Source: an uncultured Eubacteriales bacterium
GTDB lineage: Bacteria > Bacillota > Clostridia > Oscillospirales > Oscillospiraceae
Length of the DNA: 28,779 nt
NCBI GenBank assembly: GCA_905202605.1
Contig: CAJKSU010000010.1
Coordinates: 1 to 28,779, forward strand
Reading direction: 5' to 3'
In this document: piece by piece, positions 1 through 6,335 of the stretch
Numbering within the stretch: position 1 is the first letter of the stretch
Layout: every line of letters begins with the position of its first letter
Position numbers and translations under genes: made by a program
Notes under the pieces: model-generated
The model's input: only the letters and a program-made list of their open reading frames with translations
Told to the model about the DNA's origin: nothing
Databases searched by the model: none

Positions 1-163
1 CACACCAACCAAATGGTCAAACTGTTCCTGGACACCCTGGGCGGCGAGTACACCATTATTGACGCCTACCGGGCAGAGAACATCGCCCCTTGCAAAGACT
101 GCCGCTATTGCTGGCACAAAAAGGGCTGTTCCATCCACGACGGTATGGACGAAGTCTACCATA
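1..163 (+). pseudogene. Iron-sulfur flavoprotein / NADPH-dependent FMN reductase family, fragment
   Basis: Reading frame 1 is open from the first base, so the gene begins upstream of the window. The visible residues (HTNQMVKLFLDTLGG, then a Cys cluster C-x2-C-x2-C-x5-C followed by HDGMDEVY) match the N-terminal part of flavodoxin-fold iron-sulfur flavoproteins, which bind FMN and often a cluster through this Cys motif. Homology stops abruptly after MDEVYH at about base 160, where the sequence becomes yebC in another frame. The frame itself runs to a TGA at 196-198, but the last residues are out-of-frame yebC. Roughly two thirds of a normal 180-250 residue protein is missing, including the rest of the flavin site, so no functional product is expected. 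The break may be a genuine deletion or a contig-assembly artefact. Confidence 0.7.
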
Positions 164-799
164 ATGATCGTAGCGGTCAAAGAGGGCGGCAGCGGTGATC
201 CCGCCAACAACTCCCGTCTGGCGGCAGTCATCGTAAAGGCAAGAGCGGCCAACATGCCCAACGACAACATTAAGCGCACCATTGAAAAGGCTGTTGGCTC
301 CGGCAATGCTGATAACTATGAGTCCATCACCTATGAGGGCTATGGTCCCAGCGGCGTGGCAGTGATCGTGGACACCATGACCGACAGCCGGAACCGTACC
401 GCTTCCAACGTCCGCCATTATTTCGATAAGTTCGGCGGCAATCTGGGCGCTTCCGGCTGTGTCAGCTGGAGCTTCGACCAGAAGGGCGTTATCGTCATTG
501 AGGACGAGGATGAGGAGTTGGACGAGGATCAGGTTATGATGGACGCACTGGATGCCGGTGCTGCCGACTTCCAGAAGGATGACGATGTGTATGTCATCTA
601 CACTGATCCCGACGACTTCAACGCCGTTACCTCTGCACTTCAGGATAAGTACACCTTTGCTTCCGCACAGATCGAAATGGTTCCTCAGAACTACCAGACG
701 CTGGAGAAGGAAGAGGACATCAAGAACATGCAGAAGATGCTGGATGCCATGGAAGACGACGACGATATTCAGAACGTGTATCATAACTGGCAGGAGTAA
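164..799 (+). CDS. yebC: YebC/PmpR family protein, 5'-truncated
   Basis: The 211 residues from the ATG at 164 match YebC/PmpR proteins (TACO1 family), DNA- or ribosome-associated factors described as transcriptional regulators and more recently linked to translation of difficult proline-containing stretches. Family signatures are MIVAVKEGG, DPANNSRLAAVIVKARAANMP, NIKRTIEKA, YEGYGPSGVAVIV and the acidic C-terminal domain ending in QNVYHNWQE. A normal YebC has about 240-246 residues and starts with an MSGHSKW-type segment. Here roughly the first 30-35 residues, which form the positively charged N-terminal helical region, are absent and replaced by flavoprotein sequence in another frame. No Shine-Dalgarno sequence precedes the ATG, so translation is doubtful. 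The C-terminal two domains are intact. A strong terminator follows. Confidence 0.8.
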   Translation: MIVAVKEGGSGDPANNSRLAAVIVKARAANMPNDNIKRTIEKAVGSGNADNYESITYEGYGPSGVAVIVDTMTDSRNRTASNVRHYFDKFGGNLGASGCVSWSFDQKGVIVIEDEDEELDEDQVMMDALDAGAADFQKDDDVYVIYTDPDDFNAVTSALQDKYTFASAQIEMVPQNYQTLEKEEDIKNMQKMLDAMEDDDDIQNVYHNWQE

Positions 800-812
800 T
801 TTTATAAAGCGG

Positions 813-850
813 ACTTCCGGAGGAGCGTATTGCTTCTCCGGAAGTTTTTA
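813..850 (+). terminator. Rho-independent terminator after yebC
   Basis: A 14-bp stem (ACTTCCGGAGGAGC against GCTTCTCCGGAAGT, one G-U pair) with a GTAT loop is followed by a T-run, 13 bases after the yebC stop. Confidence 0.85.
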
Positions 851-936
851 TTTATCTCGGTCAAAATAACGAATTAAACTATGATATCCAATAATCCATG
901 ACTTGGTGATAGAATCCGAACATATTTTGCCAAAAA

Positions 937-956
937 TGCTTGCATCGTGCTTGCAT
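937..956 (+). promoter_or_regulatory. Tandem TGCTTGCAT repeat upstream of the DUF1540 gene
   Basis: The 9-mer TGCTTGCAT occurs at 937-945 and again at 948-956, an 11-base period (about one helical turn). A TAAAAT hexamer at about 956-961 could be a -10 box, but no good -35 lies 17 bases upstream, so transcription may need an activator at these repeats. This is inference from arrangement only. Confidence 0.3.
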
Positions 957-1011
957 AAAATCCCTTTGATTGTTCATACTACCCCTACCACAAAAAAGGA
1001 GGAGTATTGCT

Positions 1012-1182
1012 ATGAGCTGTAGCTGCAACGCCAACAAGGCCATTGCCTGTACGGTCAATCAGTGTGCCCATCACTGCGACAGTGAGAACTACTGTTCTCT
1101 CAGCCAGATCCACGTCGGCACCCATGAGGCCAACCCCACCATGGACCAGTGTACCGACTGCATGAGCTTCGAGAAGAAGTAA
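1012..1182 (+). CDS. DUF1540 domain-containing small Cys-rich protein
   Basis: The 56-residue product starts at the ATG preceded by AAAAAAGGAGGAG. An upstream in-frame extension lacks a better ribosome site. It begins MSCSCNANKAIACTVNQC and carries nine cysteines (CSCN, ACTVNQCAHHC, ENYCSL, QCTDCMSF). This pattern, with the central NxCxxHC segment, is that of DUF1540 proteins, common in Clostridia. Their function is unknown. The conserved Cys/His set suggests metal binding, probably zinc, but that is inference. It stands alone, downstream of the yebC terminator and convergent with the kinase gene, and is closed by a bidirectional hairpin. Confidence 0.85.
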   Translation: MSCSCNANKAIACTVNQCAHHCDSENYCSLSQIHVGTHEANPTMDQCTDCMSFEKK

Positions 1183-1222
1183 CAGAGAAAAAGCCACTGC
1201 TGAAAATTCAGCAGTGGCTTTA
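1183..1222. terminator. Bidirectional terminator between DUF1540 and kinase genes
   Basis: A perfect 12-bp stem AGCCACTGCTGA / TCAGCAGTGGCT (1192-1203 and 1208-1219) has an AAAT loop. The minus strand reads into TTTTTCTC after the stem, so it mainly terminates the kinase transcript. The plus-side tail is short. Confidence 0.85.
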
Positions 1223-1240
1223 CGCTATATTGATGCACTG

Positions 1241-4200
1241 TTATTCGGTTACGGTGAAATCCGCGGATGCCATCAGGTCACCGTCGAAGTACACCTCCAG
1301 CGTATAGGAGCCGGGGGTAGTGACGGGGTTGGGCAGGTCGCCGGTATGACGGGCGACAGTCCAGGAGCCGGTCCAGCTCCGGGTGCTGGTGTAGACCATC
1401 ACTGGGTTGCCGCCTGCGTCTCGAATGACATAGGTGGTATCCACCGACTTGTCCTCATCCGAAGCTTCATAACCGGCTTCAATGGTAAAGGAGATGTGCT
1501 GGCTGGTGGTGAAGGTGGTAGAGGGGGTGGTGAGGCTGTCCGGGTTATTCTCCTTGACATAGAGATCCATGGAGACATCGTGGCAACCGTACTTGGTAAA
1601 CTTCTCAGCCTCGGCGGTCTGGCATGTAGTGGTGGCGTCGCCGCCCACGCTCAGCTCGTCTGCGCCTACCACGGTAATGGTATAGGTGGTGTCGGGAATC
1701 AGGCCGGTCAGGGTAACGGAATTGGTGTCAGAGGTCACGGTAGTGGGGGTGACCTCAGTGCCGGCAGTGGTATTATAGGCGTAGGAGATGCGCCATTCCG
1801 TCGGCTCGGTGTCGCCGGTGTACTCCCAGTTGACCTCTACATTGCCGTCATCATCCAGCGCACTGGTGATGCTGGATACGGACAGGGAAGGAATGCCGAC
1901 GGTCAGCGTGGCATCGTCCGTGGGCTTCAGAGAATCTGTGGACAGGGTGAAGGTATAGGAAACGCCGGAGGTGAGGCCGTCAATGGTGCATTCGGTACCG
2001 GTAACGTCCTTGCTGGTGGAGCTTCCATCGGTACCCTCACAGTTCACTGTCCAGAGCTCCGGCACGGTGCCGGAAAAACTCCATTTCAGAGAAATGCTAT
2101 CGGTTGTAATGGCAGTCTGAGTAAAGCTTTGCAGTTCGGTGTAATCCATAGTGGTAAAATCACAGGTGGTTGTTCCACCCAACGTGTCACCGGTGTTGGT
2201 AGAAACTGTTGCGGTATAATGGGTTTCCGGAGTCAAGCCGTCCAAGACAATACCGTCCGCAGGAATTTCATTTTCTTCAAAGGTCAGATTTTCGCCATCA
2301 TCAGATGTCAGGGTAATCACCCAGTTCTCGGGCTGAGGGCCAACGCCGCCTAGTGCAAGGGTCACAGTAGATGCCCCCAATGCGGTGGGGGAGAAGGCAG
2401 TGATGTTTGTCATCTCCTGCGTTTTTGCAGAAACACGCTTGCTGCCCAGCAAAAACATGCCGTCCGTGGATTTCAGCGTGAAAGAATAGGTGGTGTTAGG
2501 GCTGAGACCCGTCACCGTAGTCCCCGCCTCGTCAAAAGGAACTCGCGCAACCTCTTCACCGCTGGTACTGGTAGCAATCACATCCATAGCGGTGTCATTT
2601 TTCAGGTTTGCCGAAATTGCAACAGACGTGGAGGAAAGAACATCGGACTTCATATCGCTGACGGTATCTGTCTTAAACAGGTAGGCTGTCACGCCACCCG
2701 CTGCAATCACCAGAAGCACGATGATGGCAATCAGAGCCTTCTTCCAGGTGGAGCCGACGCCGTTCTCGTCCTCGTCATCCTCCTCGTCCACCTCCGAATC
2801 CTCTGTGCCACTGTCATAGGAGTTGACGTCGTTGTTCTGGGCGCGGCGGCGGTGATGACGGCGGAGGGGTGCTTCGTCCTCCATGGGAACGGGTTCCTCC
2901 AGCGGCTCGTCCGCAGTATCATCCTGCTCCATGGGAATTTCCTCGTTGGGCTCAGATTGCTCCGGGATAGGCTCTTGCTCCGGCTCGTCCGAGCCAGTGA
3001 ATCCGTCCTCCGGAGAGGAGCCCGATGCGTCTGCATCATCCGCATCGGAGACAGACTCCTCAGGAGCTACAGCGGAGTCATTATCCGGCAGGTTTTGGAG
3101 CACGGTAAAGTGATTGTCTGCGGAATCTAAAAACTGGGTGTCATCGGGCAGCGTTTCTTCCGTCTCATAGCCGGGAACGGTAGACATATTGCCCTGATCG
3201 TCCATACTGAATACCTCCAGACCGGCAGAGGCTCGAAGGGTAGCCATGAAGCTTTCAACGCTTTGATCCTCACAGTCTGGAATCAGCAGGTCATCGTCAC
3301 CGATGACACGCTTGGGCGCAGGGGGAGTCTCGGGCTCCTGCTGAGGAGCAGTAGCCTCGACTGTGGCTTCTGCTGCGGCATCTTCCGTGGCAGCGTCTAC
3401 AGTATCATCGGTATTACCTGCTTCAACGTCGTGCTCGGCGGCCTGACCGGCTGCAATGGTGGCAGCAATTTCGTCAATATCCACCGAAGCATCGTCCGGC
3501 GCCTTTTCCGGCTTGGTCGGCTCCGGAATGGGAACCAGCGGCTCAGAGGTAACGCTGCTGCGCTGGAGATAGAGAAGCAGCGCCTGCTTCATATCTGTAG
3601 GCGTTTCGTAGCGATCTGCGGGACGCAGTGCACAGGCTTTTAGGATAATCTCGGACATGGCGACGTCGGCATACTGCGGCGCTGCAAGGGGCTGCTTTTT
3701 ACTCTGAGAAAGCCGTCCGGCTTCATCCAGCGGCAGCTCCCCACCGTTATAGACTTCATACAGAATCACGCCTACGCTGTAAATGTCCATGGTATCCGAC
3801 AGCACAGCGTCACCGGAAAGTACCTCCGGTGCGGTGTAACAGGTAATCATGGCATCGGGCATAGAGCTGTAGTTTAGATCGGAAATCTGCGACAGTCCCA
3901 AATCACCCAGTAGATAATGACCGCCAGCACCGAGGAACACATTCCGCGGCTGTACATCCTTATGAATCAAACCGGCTCCGCGCAGTTGCTCCAGCGCAGA
4001 GCAAAGGTCGATGGCCAGATTGACTGCCTGAAGCTTGGTCAAGGGGGACTTCTGAATGGAATCCGGCAGATTGGGATAGAAATCAGAGAGCAGGTAGACG
4101 TCATAGCCTACGCCGGTATATTTCTGATCCACCTGATAGCCACGGAACTTGAGCAGATTGGCTGCATTCTTTACGTTGTTGAGGAGCAAAAGCTCATTCT

Positions 4201-4441
4201 TTAGTTCCTTTACCTGACTGGTATAGTACCGCTGTGCGGCGGCTTCATTCTTTACCGCACCGGCATAGATCAGCGCTCTGGTTTCGGCATCACTGGTGGG
4301 AATGGAAATATGCTTCAGCGCCAGCTTTTTTCCGTCGATCCGGCGGGATACTGCATAGACGTTTCCGGACGGACCCTTGGCAAGCTTACAGTCAACGGTC
4401 ATGTTGCTGAGCAGCGGCGTAACTTTTCTTGGATCGATCAA
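1241..4441 (-). CDS. Membrane-anchored eukaryotic-like Ser/Thr protein kinase with extracellular Fn3 modules
   Basis: Numbering here is from the ATG at 4483. Residues about 28-310 form a Hanks-type kinase: Gly-rich loop AKGPSGNVYAV, ATP-binding Lys57 (LALKH), helix-C Glu97, catalytic loop HKDVQPRN (Asp176, Asn181; the usual Lys is Gln178), DLG at 194-196 in place of DFG, APE at 218-220 and DIYSVG at 233-238. An acidic, Pro-rich linker of about 270 residues follows. A single membrane span lies at about 583-603, then about 475 extracellular residues with about four fibronectin type III-like modules (repeated SPNTTYSFTL / TPETHYTATV / IPDTTYTITV strands) and a C-terminal beta domain. It probably senses an external cue and phosphorylates cytosolic targets. 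The chosen start is TTG at 4441, because GGGAGG sits seven bases upstream and the protein then begins MIDPRKVTPLLSNM. The ATGs at 4483 and 4477 have no ribosome site. It is divergent from the zinc-ribbon/BIG2 gene. Confidence 0.85.
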   Translation of the reverse strand: MIDPRKVTPLLSNMTVDCKLAKGPSGNVYAVSRRIDGKKLALKHISIPTSDAETRALIYAGAVKNEAAAQRYYTSQVKELKNELLLLNNVKNAANLLKFRGYQVDQKYTGVGYDVYLLSDFYPNLPDSIQKSPLTKLQAVNLAIDLCSALEQLRGAGLIHKDVQPRNVFLGAGGHYLLGDLGLSQISDLNYSSMPDAMITCYTAPEVLSGDAVLSDTMDIYSVGVILYEVYNGGELPLDEAGRLSQSKKQPLAAPQYADVAMSEIILKACALRPADRYETPTDMKQALLLYLQRSSVTSEPLVPIPEPTKPEKAPDDASVDIDEIAATIAAGQAAEHDVEAGNTDDTVDAATEDAAAEATVEATAPQQEPETPPAPKRVIGDDDLLIPDCEDQSVESFMATLRASAGLEVFSMDDQGNMSTVPGYETEETLPDDTQFLDSADNHFTVLQNLPDNDSAVAPEESVSDADDADASGSSPEDGFTGSDEPEQEPIPEQSEPNEEIPMEQDDTADEPLEEPVPMEDEAPLRRHHRRRAQNNDVNSYDSGTEDSEVDEEDDEDENGVGSTWKKALIAIIVLLVIAAGGVTAYLFKTDTVSDMKSDVLSSTSVAISANLKNDTAMDVIATSTSGEEVARVPFDEAGTTVTGLSPNTTYSFTLKSTDGMFLLGSKRVSAKTQEMTNITAFSPTALGASTVTLALGGVGPQPENWVITLTSDDGENLTFEENEIPADGIVLDGLTPETHYTATVSTNTGDTLGGTTTCDFTTMDYTELQSFTQTAITTDSISLKWSFSGTVPELWTVNCEGTDGSSTSKDVTGTECTIDGLTSGVSYTFTLSTDSLKPTDDATLTVGIPSLSVSSITSALDDDGNVEVNWEYTGDTEPTEWRISYAYNTTAGTEVTPTTVTSDTNSVTLTGLIPDTTYTITVVGADELSVGGDATTTCQTAEAEKFTKYGCHDVSMDLYVKENNPDSLTTPSTTFTTSQHISFTIEAGYEASDEDKSVDTTYVIRDAGGNPVMVYTSTRSWTGSWTVARHTGDLPNPVTTPGSYTLEVYFDGDLMASADFTVTE

Positions 4442-4516
4442 TGTAATACCTCCCATAGGGGTAATTCGATTTGACATGAACATAGAAGAATCATGCCTGA
4501 ACCATACATAATATTT

Positions 4517-4545
4517 ATTTTACGTTATTTCTGTGAAAAAAGCAA
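4517..4545 (-). promoter_or_regulatory. Sigma-A promoter for the kinase gene
   Basis: On the minus strand, TTGCTT (4540-4545), a 17-base spacer and TAAAAT (4517-4522) precede the kinase start. Confidence 0.55.
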
Positions 4546-4565
4546 CAGCCCATCCACATAAACTG

Positions 4566-4594
4566 TTGGAATTTTGAGAAATCTGTGGTATCAT
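4566..4594 (+). promoter_or_regulatory. Sigma-A promoter for the zinc-ribbon/BIG2 gene
   Basis: TTGGAA (4566-4571), a 17-base spacer ending in TGTGG, and TATCAT (4589-4594). It is back to back with the kinase promoter, only 20 bases between the two -35 boxes, so one bound regulator could affect both. Confidence 0.65.
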
Positions 4595-4612
4595 ATCAGG
4601 GAGACATCAGAT

Positions 4613-4636
4613 CGTCAGGGAATTTCTTCTCTGACG
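4613..4636 (+). other. Leader hairpin in the 5' UTR
   Basis: CGTCAGGGA (4613-4621) pairs with TCTCTGACG (4628-4636) around a six-base loop, between the promoter and the ribosome site at 4672-4676. There is no T-run, so it is not a terminator. It may stabilise the mRNA or tune translation. Confidence 0.4.
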
Positions 4637-4682
4637 GGTGAATATGGATGTTATTGAATTCCAATCAGGCTGGAGGATCTAT

Positions 4683-6167
4683 ATGAGTAAGATATGTGAA
4701 AACTGCGGCAACATGATTCCGGACGGAAGCGATGTCTGCCCCACCTGCGGCAGGGAGGACGATGCCGCCATTCAGGCTGTGATGGACGACCTGACCGAGG
4801 CCTTTGGCGATCTAAATCAGGAGGACGTGAAGCAGGATCCCGCGTCCGAGGAGGAGAACGGTGATACGATTCTCTTTGACGCATCCAAGGTCAACGATGC
4901 GCTGAAGGACGCCGAAACCAAGAATCAGCAGGAGCGGCAGAAGCATAAGACCGGGGAGAAGTCCGGCAAGTCTGCTAACTCCAATCAGCCCGGTGCGAAA
5001 AAGTCAAAGAACAGTCAGAACCAGAAAAAGCCCGCCGGGAAAAACGTTAAATCCGGCGGAACAAATCAGAAAAAGAAAAAACAGCAGAAAAAGGACACCA
5101 GCAAGGTGCTGCTTGGCGTGGTAATCGGTCTCATTGTGATCCTGCTGGTGGTCGCTGGTGCGGCAGTGGGCATGCTCTATAAGATGGGCTTCTTTGAGCC
5201 AATGAGCGACGAGGAGCTGCTGGGTACACCCACGCAGCAAACGGTTTCCGAAGCCCCTACGCCTGTGGCTGAGGTTTCCGAGGCTCCGGTGGTGCCGGAG
5301 GCTTCCAGCGCAGAGGGTACTTACGTGCCGGAGGCATCCGGCTTTGAGGAGAACACTCCGGTAGAGGATGGAACAGATGTGGAGAACGTGGAGGTGACCA
5401 AGTTCAAGGTCACCGGGGCAGAGTATCTGACCCTGTATTCTCGCGGTGAAACCTCTGAGGTGGTTTATATCATTGATCCTTCCGATGCAAAAAGCTCCAT
5501 CCAGTGGGAAAGCTCCGATGAAACCATTGCCACCGTCAACGACTATGGTGTAATTGCAGCCCGTCGTGGTGGCACCTGCACGGTGACCGGCACCTGTGGT
5601 GACAAGTCCATCAAGGTCTACGTCACCTGCGATTTTACCGTACCGGATACGGTGCTGGATATGAACTATGAAGACGTGACCATGGACCACGAGGGGCAGA
5701 CTATTGACCTTGCCATTGACTACGACCTTACCGATGAGCAGGTGAAGAGTACCGTATGGGAAAGCTCCGATGAAGCGGTGGCAACGGTCAGCGATAAGGG
5801 AACTGTTACTGCTGTGGGCGACGGTACGGCTGTAATCTCTGCCTCGATCGGCAGCTATACTGCATCCTGCATTGTCCGCTGTATTAACGTTACCGGCAAC
5901 AAGGGTGTCAACAGCAGTGAGTCCGAATATGTTATCAACTACGAGGACGTGACCTTGACCCGAAAGGGCGAATACTTCCAGTTGACCCTGAAATCTGTTG
6001 TGGGAAATGAGGTTCCGGACTTTACTTGGGTCTCCAGCGATACCAAGGTGGCTACTGTGGACAGTAAGGGTGTGGTAACGGCAGTTGCCAACGGAACCTG
6101 TAAAATCACCACCTCCATTGGCGGCGATGACTTTGAGTGCATTGTCCGCGTGAATATCGGAAGCTGA
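4683..6167 (+). CDS. Zinc-ribbon, single-span membrane protein with three extracellular BIG2 (Ig-like) domains
   Basis: The 494-residue protein starts at the ATG preceded by GGAGG at a 7-base spacing. Order: a zinc ribbon at residues 5-22 (C-x2-C-x10-C-x2-C, in CENCGN and CPTCGR); an acidic segment; a very Lys/Gln-rich low-complexity stretch at about 80-140; one membrane span at 142-166; a Pro/Val/Glu-rich stalk at about 180-235; and three bacterial Ig-like group 2 domains at about 236-317, 325-402 and 417-492. Each Ig domain has the WESSD or WVSSD plus ATV(S/N/D)xxGxV(T/I)A core. The topology (ribbon inside, Ig domains outside) mirrors the divergent kinase, so they could form a sensory pair at the envelope. 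I know no precise function. A strong terminator follows. Confidence 0.8.
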   Translation: MSKICENCGNMIPDGSDVCPTCGREDDAAIQAVMDDLTEAFGDLNQEDVKQDPASEEENGDTILFDASKVNDALKDAETKNQQERQKHKTGEKSGKSANSNQPGAKKSKNSQNQKKPAGKNVKSGGTNQKKKKQQKKDTSKVLLGVVIGLIVILLVVAGAAVGMLYKMGFFEPMSDEELLGTPTQQTVSEAPTPVAEVSEAPVVPEASSAEGTYVPEASGFEENTPVEDGTDVENVEVTKFKVTGAEYLTLYSRGETSEVVYIIDPSDAKSSIQWESSDETIATVNDYGVIAARRGGTCTVTGTCGDKSIKVYVTCDFTVPDTVLDMNYEDVTMDHEGQTIDLAIDYDLTDEQVKSTVWESSDEAVATVSDKGTVTAVGDGTAVISASIGSYTASCIVRCINVTGNKGVNSSESEYVINYEDVTLTRKGEYFQLTLKSVVGNEVPDFTWVSSDTKVATVDSKGVVTAVANGTCKITTSIGGDDFECIVRVNIGS

Positions 6168-6194
6168 GTTATTATTCTAAATCGTTGTTCACTA

Positions 6195-6235
6195 AGGAAT
6201 GGTTACACTAAAACGGTGTAACCATTCCTCTTTTT
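6195..6235 (+). terminator. Rho-independent terminator after the BIG2 gene
   Basis: A perfect 14-bp stem AGGAATGGTTACAC / GTGTAACCATTCCT with a seven-base loop is followed by CTTTTT. Confidence 0.92.
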
Positions 6236-6241
6236 CTGTGT

Positions 6242-6270
6242 TTGATATTGTGACACAGATTGTATATAAT
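6242..6270 (+). promoter_or_regulatory. Strong sigma-A promoter for the molybdoenzyme operon
   Basis: TTGATA (6242-6247), a 17-base spacer and a consensus TATAAT (6265-6270) lie directly after the preceding terminator. The leader is about 60 bases. It holds a short CATA-GAAT-TATG inverted repeat at about 6276-6287 but no riboswitch I can recognise. Confidence 0.8.
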
Positions 6271-6335
6271 GGACTCATAGAATTATGGAATTTTGGATAA
6301 TATGAACGAAATTTCAGGAAGGAGCACTTCCAGCT

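Noticed and set aside
1214..2353. 379-codon plus-strand open frame
   Set aside because: It is antisense to the Fn3 part of the kinase gene, Gly-rich with no family features, and has no ribosome site. It is a shadow of the Ser/Thr-rich codons on the other strand.
6271..6335. Molybdenum-cofactor riboswitch before the molybdoenzyme
   Set aside because: The leader is only about 60 bases and lacks the multi-stem layout of that riboswitch class.
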